From the NCBI GenBank assembly GCA_951230915.1, contig OX579635.1:24924001-24988000 (forward strand): a stretch of DNA of 64,000 nucleotides, written 5' to 3'. Positions within the stretch are counted from its first letter, which is position 1, and every line of letters begins with the position of its first letter. The notes beneath the pieces were generated by a model that saw nothing but the letters and a program-made list of their open reading frames with translations, did no database searches and was not told where the DNA came from. The position numbers and the translations under genes were made by a program. The DNA is from Antitrichia curtipendula. Taxonomy: Eukaryota > Streptophyta > Bryopsida > Hypnales > Leucodontaceae. Shown here one piece after another: positions 47,879 to 59,975 of this stretch.

Positions 47879-50868
47879 CTACACGTAGGTCCTGCAATAT
47901 CCCAACACCTGGCTGGCCAAGGAAGAATTTGAGTCACTGGGTAAGGCCAGAACCTTATCCACCGTCCTCAAATAAACGCCATAATAATTCAAATGATCTG
48001 CAACGCTGTTGCCTGAAACGGACCTGAAATCCATCACAAAAGGGGTTCTTGAGATATTCTACATGAAAACAATTGTGCAAATTCTGTCCCATGATCCAAT
48101 ATAATAAATAAGTTGGAGGGCAAAGAAGAGAGGAGGAAGTCTACAAGTGAAGGTTTCCTAAGCGCAGCAAAAAATAACCGAAAGCCACCAATTATGCAAC
48201 AATTGACGTATTCTTGACATAGAAAAGCACTGGTGTAGTTTCAAACTTCGAAATACATGACCACTTTGCAATACTGGTCTAGGGAACATCATCACAAACC
48301 GAGGTGGAGAATATAATAGTGGATGTACACAATAGACACAAACCTGCTGCAGTAAAGGTCTTCTCCTGAGCTATCGCACATTTGCTCAAACTCATATTGC
48401 AGTCTATCTACAGATACTTTGAAAAGCCACACCTGTCACAGAAAAAAGTTTCACGATGAAGGTTCTTCAGTAAAGTAGACAAACGCATTATTAGCCAAGA
48501 CAAACAAAAATCATGAGTAAACAATTACCTCATTAGGGAAGTGGTGATAGGTCTTCTCGCCCATCATAGCATAGTACGGAGGTAAATGCACAACCAAGTC
48601 ATGAGAGTGTGTCACACGAATAGTGCGTGGAACAGTAGCAATATAAAATGTGGCAAATGCTGCGTTTCCTAAACGAGGCTGCCCAAATGTGTAAACCTCA
48701 ATATCCTTCATTCCGTAGTTTGCCTGAAACAAGATCATTCAACATAAAAGAGGCAATTTAGGCTTTATAATCACAATGAGTAAATCATAACCACCTCATC
48801 ACCTTCTGGGATGAGATGATTCAGTTATGTCAAACCCAACTCGAAAAATTGAAGAATTGCGCACCGTTAGGTCAAGTGCACAGAAAGCGGCCATCGCCCC
48901 TCCCATGGAATGCCCAGTAATTGTGATACCCAGTTCGCTTCTGTCCTGCTGTATGCTTTGGACTGCAGATACAACTTGATCACGTAATGTTGTGTTATGA
49001 TAGGCTGAGTAAAATCCTCGATGAACCTGGAGTCAACAAATGCATACCATCATTGAGGATTTCTTTTCAGATTTTTGAAGGTTTGACGATACCGAACCAT
49101 CAGATACACCATCGAGTTCATTGCACAGATATGCATGACATGATACACGATTATATATAATACCCAATCTCTATTCAACCGACCATTGCATTAGAGACCC
49201 CGGGATAGTTGAGGTCGAGCTCCTTGAAATACAAATCCTCCACCCAGTTCTGCATACTGCCAATCATAAAAGAGGACTAAGAAGGTCAGAAACTCTCAAC
49301 AATTACAACATTTTCTCCAACTGTTGACTAATCACCTTGCTTGTCGACAAGGTTTGTCCAGAGAAATGTGAACCGATCTTACGACTGTACAATTAACGAG
49401 TGACAACCATAAGCCAAGACAAGCACTGGATGCAGAAAAGAAATTATGAACACGTTCAGTCCTAAATGTGCAAAATGACTGGGTCCAGCTAGGTGATCGT
49501 CAAATTCAACAGGACCAGCTTCGTAGGAACAGCAAGGTTGAACAAAATAGAAGGGACTAGCAACGAGCTTAATAAGGTCAATAAGAAGTAGCATTCTACC
49601 TAGTTTTTTGAGTTCCACGAAAGGCAATCACAATAGCATTCAAATCTTCTGCCACCCCTACAAAAGCCTGCACAAGCCAAGAAATATTTCGATCTCAGAA
49701 AGTGCCTTGATGTGAAAACTTGACATTAAGCTTGATAATGCTAAACGCAATTCCGGTATATGTCGAAAAAGCATATCATACTTGTCGTTGCCTAGATCGA
49801 AGTCTAGAATCGCTTGACAAACAAATGTGCCATAAAATTGACATGGTCATAAGCTGAACACATCTGAAAAAAAATTCGAAGTTCATACCTGAAGACAATG
49901 TTGCACGTCTACAATCAAAGTATGAAACTTGAAATCCTGTCAAAGTGCACAAGCTCCAGCATTAACCAAGTCGAAGATGAACTTGAACAGAGAACTCTTA
50001 AACTGAAACCCAGTGGTACATTTACGAGTAAACTTGCAATTATAGGAGAAAACCTCAATTTTAAAGTTGTAACTTTACCCATGGGGTGGCAAATCCCAAG
50101 GGCACAGTGATTCTATAAATAAAAATATAGAGAGTTGCTAAGCAAAGCAGGAGGCGATTACTTTCTTAGCTAAAACAATCGAAATATGACATACGGCACA
50201 TAAGGCCTCGCTTATAAAGCATGGACTAACATACCTTATTTACTCCCTGGCACCTGGAGCAATTCCAAGCAAGAAGTGAAGTGTCATCCACTATGTAAAC
50301 CTGCCAGCAATTCCCATTACAAGATGACCATGGTCAGAATTCGTTAAAATAATCACAAAATCAACATCACTAACTAGAATTTTCTACTTCAGAACCTAAG
50401 GAACACTCACATTTACCTTGCAAAATCTAATAATAGATAAAGGCAGCTTCAAAACATACACAATGAAGTGACTTCTCAGTAAAATAGACTTTTCAATGTT
50501 CTTCAAATATCAATCAAAGGGGATGTCCAATGACAAGATGGCAATCGATTTAGGTCAATCATGGAGAGGATTCAAAGTGATCATACCGCAGATGCATACT
50601 CCACGAGAGCAAGAGCTTTCGTCCGGTTGTAAAGCGCCCCCTTCTTGTGTACCCTATGCCTTCCTGAAAAGAAGAATGCATCCGAGTTAGTAACCATAGC
50701 TAAACCTTAATTGTCTAATTTCAACCAAGAAGTTCATGTTGCCTTACGTTATGAACTCAGCTTTGCACACAACGTGAGCCGATGCAAACCTCTTGGAATG
50801 GTCGCGCAAGACAAAAGCAAAAGACACGCCCCGAAAATCAATAGCCTCCTCCACGCTGAGTCTTCCAT
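47879..50868 (-). CDS. Secreted class 3 lipase (alpha/beta hydrolase)
   Basis: Ten exons join in frame to 333 residues: 50868-50790, 50663-50587, 50300-50235, 49936-49889, 49667-49600, 49256-49184, 49026-48865, 48723-48529, 48432-48344 and 48023-47879 (TAG). The protein starts with a signal peptide (RRLLIFGACLLLLSCA), then LVEYASAVYIVDD, WNCSRCQG, VDVQHCLQAFVGVAEDLNA and IVIAFRGTQ. The nucleophile motif GHSMGG gives Ser177. YTFGQPRLGNAAFA, THSHDLVVHLPP (Asp233) and KTYHHFP (His251 or His252) complete the triad. This is the plant lipase class 3 architecture at near-usual length. It should hydrolyse acyl glycerides or related esters in the secretory path or outside the cell; the substrate is not predictable. 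The exon 1 donor is set at AGAG/gtttgc because it alone keeps phase and gives IPRGRHRVHKK. It diverges from the M23 gene. Confidence 0.93.
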
Positions 50869-51732
50869 GCTTGTCAAACGGGTCGAAGCAAAGCAATTCA
50901 GGATCCCTGCAAACCCTAAAATGTCGGTCCATCAACAGCGCCCCGACTAATTTGCCCGAATCCCGACAAAGAACATTGACTGCTTCAAGGATTACAATTG
51001 TGAAAAAATAGGGTTACCGCTTTGCAATTCTATAACATCTTATCATCGTCCAGACAAAGACTTTTGATACAAGAATCCCTGCAACATACGGCTTTCAGTA
51101 TGGCTACTAGATTCGGTGAATTACCAAAGAATGATGAAGCCGACGTTCATAAGAGGGCGAGAATTCATCGCAAGTTGCACAGCTTGTGATCCTGCAAGTG
51201 CAACACCGCTACTTCACCATCGCTGCTCATCTTCCCTTCCAAATACGTCACCCGTTCTTCAAGTTTCCGAGCCACCAAACTTAACAAAGACAAACGGATT
51301 GCCTAACCAGGAGGTTGGATTGCCTCAAAGAATATCAGAAAAAAGCATCAGGTGCAAATCACGACTCAATTCAAGCAAGACTCCCGATGTTGGTGCTCAT
51401 CACAAAACAGAGAAGTATTAAAAAAGACTCTCCCCGGGACCTCGGTGGATGAACGAATACTTGTAATCTCGTTCAGAGATAGACAACTTCGCCCTCTTTT
51501 CGTCCAACGAGAAGCACATCCTTCACTGCTTTTCGTCCAGGGATAGGACGAAGCTACCCCGGCAGCCATTGGACTCCGTCCCCTGTTTTCGTCCTTGAAG
51601 GGGGCGAATCAAGCAATCCACTCCAGCCGACTCTCGTAGAGAATTCGAAAATCATCTTCAACTGGGTTGCTGACATGCTTCTTGCATGTCTGCGTCACTG
51701 CAGCGGTAGTCATGTGCGAATTGAGCTCGTAG
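50869..51732. promoter_or_regulatory. Shared upstream region of the divergent lipase and M23 genes
   Basis: Only 864 bp separate the two start codons, so both promoters must lie here unless there are distant untranslated exons. TTTTCGTCC occurs three times between 51497 and 51592, with related GACGAA words on the other strand. No TATA box stands out in either direction. The open frame at 51116-51421 has no family motif and is not called. Confidence 0.45.
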
Positions 51733-54700
51733 ATGCGTAATTGTAGCTCCCAATTTGATGCCATGGGCGTGATAGTCGCATTCTGCGATCGTTTTAGGAT
51801 TGAAGAATGGAAGAATTCCAGTTCAAAGCTCAGCCGTTATTTTGAGTTTGAGTACGTAGGGCGGCGTCAGAATCATGCGCGGCTTGGGATGGGGAAGCAA
51901 CCGAGCTTCGATGCCGTGAGGTTCGCTCACATTGGGGATGCCCTCAAGGGTTTCCTCGATGCCCAGAAGAAGAAGAGTCCGGAGGATTTGCTACAAGGAT
52001 TTGGCAATGTCGCACAGGAAGTTGTGAAGCGAACGGAGGTTTTCTTGGGAGTACGGAACAGGCCCTTGAATGTGGAACTCTCCTCGTGGACTCCTGCCAA
52101 GGGGGAGACGATCGCCGTGCTTGTCTCGATTCAACCCCAACGCAGCTTCGTGGACGCCATTGCTCACTTCGTATTCAGGTCGGGTTCCTCTTCTTCAATT
52201 GTTTGAATTTGAATCTTGTGTGTCCCATTACATGACATTGCATTGCCATAGTCCTGTACATTAGTTCACAAAAATGCTAATATATACCTAAAAGAAAAGA
52301 TGCATAGGAACTATCATTAGTTTACTTCAAGGGAAAATTGCAAATGTGTAGGGTCGACATTCCCTTGACTGCACACTAATTTCACACCAACCACGCTAAA
52401 TCATTGCAAGAAATTTTTGTTCATATAGTCAGAAAGCTCGTCTCCTTCTTTTACACTTTATCCATTAGTCACCGATTCTAAAATTGCAAGAAATTCTATT
52501 TTATAGCCAACTTTCATGATGAAGCGAATATAACGAAGTGCGGTGGATGTGGGATCAAAGGAAATCACTCGTTCTTAATGAAGCTTTGGACGTTTCACTA
52601 CAGACTTCATAAATCACAAGATATAGCATGATTCTTGAACTATATTTCCTGTGAAGTTTTATGACTCAATCATCGATAGTCGTAGTAAGTTTCAAATCTG
52701 TTAACGTAATTTTGATTATACTGAGTCATTTGAAACAATGGCATCTTTTCTTCTACTGTATGAGTTTGAATCTTGTTCTTTGCCGTTGTGTTGCACTGAT
52801 TTCGTTACAGGAAGAAGAATGCGGGGCCAGAAGCCAAAGTGCAGGTTCTGTACGACGGGTCTGAGATTCCGGCGTTACCAACAGCAGCTGATAGGCAGCT
52901 CCTGCGAGCTTTGGTTCCGACAACGCCCTTGACCACTCCTGGACCACGAACCCTGAAGGTGGAGTTCACTGATGGCCGGCATGAAGTTTATGAAGGATCG
53001 GTGGAGGTGATGGAGAAAGAATATCCCGTGGAGTCCATCTGGCTGCCCAAAACCAAGTCCAAGATTCGAGGTAAGGCAATCCTTGCAAACATGGATAACC
53101 ATGATGAGGTAGTGGATAATCTTTCCTTCTGTTCAACCAATTTGTTGGAGTGTGCTTTCACTGGGAGATCGCTTAATTGAGCTCACTGGAGAGATCACTT
53201 CGGCTACAAGAGTTTAAACTCTCTTGTGATCAAATTTTTCTCACACAATGAATGATGATTTCTCAATCATTCAAAGTGGGAGGCTATTGACCACTGTTGA
53301 AGGGACAGTAGACAACTCCATTTTCATTTGAAGATCAATTGCCGTAGACCTTTTAGCCAACTCATGATTTCTTACACCCAACTTGTTGATGGAAGGCCAA
53401 CCAAGTGTGTTGGAAGAGATGAGTTGTTGATTCCATGTGAGTGAGTGAACCCTTTTTGATGGTGGTTAGCTGAAGGGGTGATGGTTGCTAAGTTGGTTTT
53501 GACAGGTACCGTTATGGAGAAGCAAAAGGTGGGTGCATTCCTTGGAACCGTGTCGGAGGAGCAGATTTGGAGTGGACCGTTTATTCTCCCCAGCGATGGC
53601 GAGATCACCACGGGCTATGGCTTGCAACGCTACTACAATGGCGTGTTTGCTAACCAGTATGTGTTGATCCCTCTTTTCCATGTTGCTTGCTGTTCACTGT
53701 CCCAAATGAAGATGCTAGGGTTTAGAATGTCTTATTACTACTGTTGAGTCTGAGGGCATTGTTGCCATTTAATCAAATAGTGAGGGATCCTTGCGATGCT
53801 TCCAGTGATATCAGCTAGTGTCTTTTGAACCTTGCGACGGAAACATTATCCCCTGAAGGACCAAGGATTCGTAGTTTTACAGGTACCAATTGGATTGATC
53901 ATATTGTAACAAGTGTAATTGAGATGGGGCCAAAATTTTCACCACCAGAATCAGTGAAAAATCAGAATCAGGTCGACAAATCATAAAAAATGGACAAACG
54001 GAAGTCCCCATATGACATACGATCACAGCACCCATTTCCAATGGCTTAGCAAATCATCGTACTTGGTGGAATTGACAAGTGGGACTATTGTTTAGTGCAT
54101 CGGAAAATTGAAACCATCATTGTTTAAAAGCAAATCATAAAGTTCTGAGTCCAAAAGAATTATCTATGAATTTATGAAAGTTCAACTTCAAGCTGTACCT
54201 TAAAACCATTTTGAACGTCCATGTACATGAGCTGAACAGTTCGGATCAACTGTATCTAGATTGGTTTGAGGTTCTTGATTGGGAATGGTTACTCAAAGCG
54301 ACTGAATGAGGTTTAATTTGGCCCTTTTGGTTTTTTACGGGTCCAATGTGGTGTGTTTGTTCGATCCTGCAGTTACTTCCATCGAGGTGTGGACTACGGT
54401 GCTTGGGAGGGAGACCCTGTAAAAGCACCGGCCAGTGGAAGAGTAATGCTGGTTGGCAAAGAGAGTGACGGCTATGAAATTCATGGCAATTGTGTGGGCC
54501 TGGATCACGGACACGGAGTGACAAGCTTAATGATGCATCTGAATTCTTCTTTCGTCAAGTAAGGTTTCCCCTGGCTTCAATCTGGTCATTTGGTGACCAA
54601 TTCTTTCTGGATGACTGTTTGAGAACCGGGTGGACCAAGATAGTTATTAGACATAACCCTCACCTGTCACTTTTATTGCTACTTGGAGCAATGCGGCTAG

Positions 54701-55650
54701 AATGAGGAAGGTTGATTTGGAGTCATAACTTGTCCTCCCCACGCTCTTGAGAGAGCCATAGATCTTTAAGAATTGACGGTCGTGATCTAGTTTGGAGGGG
54801 AGGGTTATGGCCAACAACTGACATGGGCCTATGAACCTTGTCCGGTTATCAAGTACATAACCCTTTCCTCCATATTAAATCGAGGCCATCAGATCTTGAA
54901 AATTTTCGGCTCTTTGAGAGAGCGGATGAAGTCGGAGATTATGAATCTACACCTTGCTTATCTTTCCAATTGCAATGCACTTGTGGTGTTTAAAATAAGA
55001 GGAGAAGTTCATGGAAATGCAAGTCAGGTGTTCTTGCTGTCTCATGTGGCTCAGTTTAGACATGAACTCATCATCTGATATTAGTTTGTGTTGCTCCTCT
55101 GCACAGAGAGGGAGAGATGGTGCAAGCAGGGCAAATCATAGGCACCGTTGGAGAGACTGGGATTGCGACGGGACCACATCTGCACTGGTGAGCCTCTGTC
55201 CTCAGAACCGGCTCCTAGTCTCTCCTAGTTTTATATATTGTATAAGAGACTCAGTATTTTCAATAGTGTGCAATGATGTTGCAGCTCAATTTCCTCTCCG
55301 TGAGCTCTGACAACGGGGGGCCAACTCAAATCTCCGTCAGTGCTTTGGTTTTGTGTTGAGAGTTGATGTTGAGATTCTCGACAAATAATTGTTACATGGA
55401 TGAAAATGTGACCATCCATATGACTAAAAACTTGACACGATTTTGTAACCAGCTGCACCTAATCGTATAGGTGAACCGCTCTTGCAGATTGTTGTGAGTT
55501 ACTAGTAGGAACCAGTCTCTACCTGCACCACACTGGTATCCGCCCCTTTGATTGTACTAAGCTTTTTGTCTTGGAATCTGCAGGGGCTTTCATGTGCGAG
55601 GAGAAGCGGTTGATCCACATCCTTGGATGCAAGAGCAGAAATGGGTATAA
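51733..55650 (+). CDS. M23/LytM-type metallopeptidase family protein
   Basis: Six exons join in frame to about 396 residues: 51733-52178, 52811-53070, 53506-53656, 54373-54558, 55107-55187 and 55584-55650 (TAA). Residues 1-150 have no known domain. The middle (VQVLYDGSEIPALP, PGPRTLKVEF, WLPKTKSKI) looks like a beta-rich module. The C-terminal M23 domain has YFHRGVDYGA (His289, Asp293), APASGRVMLVG, LMMHLNS, GTVGETGIATGPHLHW (His372, His374) and HVRGEAVDPHPW. In LytM relatives the equivalents of His289, Asp293 and His374 bind zinc and His372 is catalytic, so the site appears complete. Bacterial members cut peptidoglycan peptide bridges; the plant substrate is unknown. Starts at ATG 51763 or 51889 are also possible, and no signal or transit peptide is clear. 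Confidence 0.88.
53175..53440 (+). repeat. Intronic repeat, second shared type, copy 2
   Basis: Same ordered words as 32965-33170 (GGAGAGATCACTT, GGGACAGTAGACAA, TAGACCTTTTAGCCAA, GGAAGAGATGAGTTGTTG), in the second intron of the M23 gene. Confidence 0.6.
53847..54005 (+). repeat. Intronic repeat shared with the PES-like gene, copy 2
   Basis: CCCCTGAAGGACCAAGGATT begins the match to 29918-30065; GGGGCCAAAATTTTCACCAC and AGGTCGACAAATC follow in the same order. It lies in the third intron of the M23 gene. Confidence 0.5.
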
Positions 55651-56220
55651 TGGATGAAGAGTTTGTTGATCGTACGGAAGAGGTGCTATGCCTTTTGCTT
55701 ATTGATCAATGTAATTTATTAGAACTTGAGAACGGGCGGGGATTTACGACAAAAGTCTGAAAGCAACTGCGGATATGCTGATTGCTAAGCAAGTCTTATT
55801 GGTATAACTTTACTCATTCAGGTCATTTAGTTTCCACTCTGTCAATGTGATCACAGTTTTGTGTATTACAGGCCAACTATCTTGCACGACATTCATGTTT
55901 TGGGCTAAGTAAACTGCCTTTGCACTTAGGGAGTTGAAGGAATACCCCCTCGATTTCACTGACCTTCAGAGTTCATGAAAGTTCAAAGGTTGTGCACAGC
56001 AGAACCAAGCAGTGTCAGGGGTTGTTTACAGAAAAAGACGCTTACGTGGCTATCGGCATACAAAGTTTCTATCAATAATCATACTGTAATTGTTTTGTGT
56101 TTTAAGTCTTTGCCATCGAGTTCAAAGCATACCATCTATTGTAGGTGCCTTACAAATGATCTTTCAATTGATCTATTGTAGTGTTTGTGTAATGAAGTTT
56201 GTGTAATAATTAATGTATTC
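55651..56220. other. 3' region of the M23 gene
   Basis: Probable 3' untranslated region followed by a short spacer. No gene or element is recognised. Confidence 0.4.
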
Positions 56221-56223
56221 TAA

Positions 56224-58554
56224 GAGCATCACCACGGGTCCTCCATAATGGATGGCTTGTTCAACGAGGCCTCTGAAAGTGCCCCACCTATCCTCCATAT
56301 TGGATGACTAGCAACAGAGGCCGGTCTCCAAATGCCAAGTGGCATGCAAAAGTGGGTGGTTTTGCAAGCTGGAAGTTTGGCCTCTTCGTGGCTTGCACAT
56401 AGGAAGAGACAAAAGGGAAATGCCTTTCTAGAACCTTGAGTAGCAATTATTGCGTTGTTTTTTTACCTTTGCATCAAAGTTTTTTTCCTCCTTTCTTTCA
56501 GAGTTGTTCTTGCCATGGTATTGTTTTCATGAAGCCAATTGGTTTGATTTATCACTTCTGTTATTTCTCATTTATTATAATATTCATTCATTTTTTCTTT
56601 TTTTTAGGCACCGGAGTATTGTTTTTAATCTTTTTCTGCCAAGTACTTAGGCCATAATTTCTATACGATAATGAGTTTTTGATTGATTGATCTTTTTTAA
56701 TAATTTATAATTTTTGATTGACCAAAGGAATGGAAACCGTTAACAGTCAAAGAATATTGGTACAAAGATAACGTCCTAGTGGTTTCATACAGTGTAAGCA
56801 TTGCTCATATAGTGTAGATATTATTGTAACTTCTAAGTACCAAGGTCATTTGTTTGTAGAAAAAATTGTTTTTCAACAATAATTTTTTTGTGAGACTACC
56901 TACGAGTGCACCTTTGCTTTGTGATTTTCTTATAATTTTTTGCAACATGATTGTGCAAGAACTAAAGTCTTGTATGTTGGGACCAACAAAAGAGTACAAG
57001 CCATTGTAGGTCATTCCTTGTCTTAACATCCTAATGGGGTTAAGGTAGAAGCACCTAATTGCAACATTTTTTTGTTCTCAAACATATCAAAAGCAATCAT
57101 TGAGAGGTGAGGAATTTTTTGAAGCGACCAATGAGAGGTGACACATTTTGTGCTTCAAGGATGTTCATTTAAGGTGAGTCTAGTGTTATGTGTAGGCTAC
57201 CATATGTTCTCAATTGTGAAAATTTGTAGAATAATACTAAAAGGTTTGGAAATTTAGGTTGCATTTTTTTAGTTTGCTAATAATCTCATCAAATTTTTAT
57301 GGTCATTTGATAGTAGTGGGACTAGAAAAAGCGTTGCTTTTAGTTTCTACTACCATAATAGTATGCATTGAGTTCTTTATCAAAGTTATGACAATCCAAC
57401 TTGTATAAATTTTTGTTATTGAACAAATTTAGAAGGTTTGAGACTATAATTTATTGAGGTAGTCAACCAAAAATTATCAATCATTAGATAAGTAGGTGTA
57501 CCTTTTGTCTCTACAATTTTTCTGAAAGTCACCCATCAACTAGTTTTTGACCTTGGCATCTTTTTAGAATTAAAGATTTATTGATAGTGTTTTCAATTCC
57601 ATCATAGTGATCTTATAGAATGGTAGTTGGTATCACAAACAAATTAAATCAAAACATATGCCTCATCTCCTAGAGATCATTTGCATCAAAAAATCCACAA
57701 TACTTTGCATTGCCATTTATATGTCTTCATATATTTTCAAATTAATTGGATTGTTTTGCTTCATTTATGAATTAATTTCCACTTTTAGTCACAAAAATTA
57801 AAACTATGACATTTTTCCTTGAAGGGAAGTAAAAATTATCACAATGATTGACAATTGAAAGTATCACATAGTAAAAAAAAAGTTTGATATATGAATGCAA
57901 TTTAAAAGGTGAAATTTATCTTAGACATGATCTTTGAGTATTCCTCAATGGATATGAACCTACCTTGGAGTTAAAGAATGCTACAACTAAAGTTGTTTGA
58001 TGCATGACTTTACTCTCCAATATAGAAACAAAGAGTGCAAATCAAAGAGTGCACCCATTGATTTAGTAGTCGTAGCATTTTGGTGATTACTTTGGTCGTG
58101 GATGGCTGCGTCCTGTACAAGTTAATGTTGTAGAATATAATGTAATGACAATTTCATAAAAAACTAATTTCTCATAGTATTTTGCATTTTTGTTCTTCAT
58201 TTCAAATTTTTTCCTTCATTACTAAAACATTCAGTATTTTTCAAAATAAATGAGCCTGTTCAAAACGTGCAAGTACAAAAAATATATACATATTAATCAA
58301 CTAGATTCCTTTCAAACAGCAAGTATAGAAATACTCGAAGTGCAAAAATGTGGAAAAGCAAAAGTCACAGAAGTCCGCAGCTCCGGTAAGCCGCGGTATG
58401 CTTGTAACGGTACTTCGTTGAGTTACTTACCTTCCGGTGAATCCAGCTTGGCCTCTTAAGAAGTCATGGGTGGGGCGTCCTGCAAAATCCGGCTTGCAAA
58501 ATGGATGCCCCCCATTTTGCAAGCCAAATTTTTGTAGGACGCATGGTGATGCTC
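56224..58554. mobile_element. PIF/Harbinger-like non-autonomous element, 2.33 kb
   Basis: The left end GAGCATCACCACGGGTCCTC and the reverse complement of the right end (GAGCATCACCATGCGTCCTA) are inverted repeats, and TAA lies directly outside both (56221-56223, 58555-58557). TAA/TTA target duplications and GAGCATC ends fit PIF/Harbinger-type elements. Near the left end TCCTCCATAATGGATG is repeated in variant form; near the right end a 14-bp hairpin occurs. No transposase frame is visible inside, so it needs an enzyme in trans, if still mobile. Confidence 0.75.
58491..58525. repeat. Perfect 14-bp hairpin near the right end of the Harbinger-like element
   Basis: GGCTTGCAAAATGG at 58491-58504 and its exact complement at 58512-58525 flank a 7-base loop (ATGCCCC). 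Confidence 0.85.
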
Positions 58555-58750
58555 TAAGCATTGTACAATTAGGTTTAGTTCATTTACAAACTGTTGATTT
58601 GAGCCATTCCGATTTTTATTGCATAGAATGGAAAAATTTGGAATTTTTTGTCTTGCATAATTAACACACAATTCTTATGCAATCCCAATCAAGCATACCC
58701 AAATTTCAGTTTCAAAAAATTGAAACTCTATTTTTGGTGAATTGTTTCAT

Positions 58751-59975
58751 TTAACCCCTAAATGCCCAAGGCACCCAAATGTAGTGTCGCAAAAACTTTG
58801 AAGTTAAATAAAACCTTATTAAGTTACTAGCTTTAGTAGTTTATACTTTTGAAAGATTCTTTTTGAAGTGTAGTTTTAGAATCAAAAATTCAATTCTCAA
58901 AATGATTGATTATGATTTTTCTATTCCAAATGTTGTGCAAGTGTGTCCATTGCAATCTTGACTTTTTATAGTGTTGAGGGCTCTTGGAAATGAGCCTCAA
59001 ATATACTAGATCTTGGAGAAAAATTCACATGAGAAATTCTTTAAAAAAAACTGTAGAGTAGATTTTGGGAAGTCCTAAATTGATTGGAGTTATGCATGTT
59101 AGGCCCTTTATCCTCATATTTTTCGGTAACCAACTTTTTAGATTTGACATGTCAAAAGAAGATTAGAAGACTTCAAGTCATTTTTGCAGTTTTAACACCC
59201 TCATGATTAAACATTATAATCTTTCAATCCATAAGTGGTATTGTTGTGTTTTCTTTTCATATATAATCTCTAACATGTCTAGTTTGAATTCTTGGGGAGT
59301 TCACTTAGATTGTCCATTAAAAATCATTTGCAAACAAAACTTTGGACTCCCTATTTATTTTTTGAATTTTAAATATAAATAAGTAAATAAAAATATGAAT
59401 AGATTTTCCTACTTTGAAAGTTTATATTTTAAATTATTGATATTTTATTTTTTAATAGTAATTAGTTACAAATTTTTGAAGTAAAAAGATACATTGTAGA
59501 ACTAAAAAATAACTTTCACACCCCTAAATTATATAAGAAAAAATTGTCTAAAAAATGAATAAAAAATTCCTTAAAATAACTCTCTATTGAAAGATCATTT
59601 TGAATTGAATACTAATTCAATGGTCATCTAAATGTGTTCTCTATAATTATTTGAGTTGAAAAATATGCCATTTTAGTTCATTTTCAACCTCTTCTAGAAA
59701 TCATTTCATATTTTATTTGAGTTGGAAATTTTGGCAATAGAAACCTATAGTCATTATTAAACAATGCTCAAATTTTAGGTTGAAACTATAGTTTATTGGA
59801 AACCACTTGTTCACACGTGGTTTGTTATAGTAGAACTAAGTGCACCCCCTTAGTTTGAATTTGTAGGTTTACAATTCAAAAAAAATGATACAACTTATCA
59901 AAAAGTCGGCTTTTTGTTCAATTTAGAGCAAATTTTTAGAAGTTCAAAACAGGCCTTGAGCATTACATTATCATA
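58751..59975 (+). repeat. CCCCTAAATG-ended repeat, copy 2, interrupted
   Basis: It begins AACCCCTAAATGCCCAAGGC and follows 20909-21562 in order (AATGATTGATTATGATTTTT, AATGAGCCTCAAATATACTA, TTAACACCCTCATGATTAAA, TCTAACATGTCTAGTTTGAA). It is then split by the insertion at 59291-59850 and resumes with GATACAACTTATCAAAA and TTCAATTTAGAGCAAATT. The right terminus is degraded. Confidence 0.65.
59291..59850. mobile_element. 560-bp MITE nested in the repeat, 11-bp target duplication
   Basis: TAGTTTGAATT stands on both sides (59280-59290 and 59851-59861) but only once in the uninterrupted copy near 21436. The insert starts CTTGGGGAGTTCACTTAG and ends CTAAGTGCACCCCCT, an imperfect inverted pair (GGGGAGTTCACTTAG against AGGGGGTGCACTTAG, 12 of 15). 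A 9-11 bp duplication would suit a Mutator-type MITE. There is no coding capacity. Confidence 0.7.

Noticed and set aside
51116..51421. 101-codon plus-strand frame between the lipase and M23 genes
   Set aside because: No family motif, and it sits in the likely shared promoter region.
56436..56657. Phe-rich plus-strand frames
   Set aside because: They come from T-rich DNA inside the Harbinger-like element and resemble no protein family.
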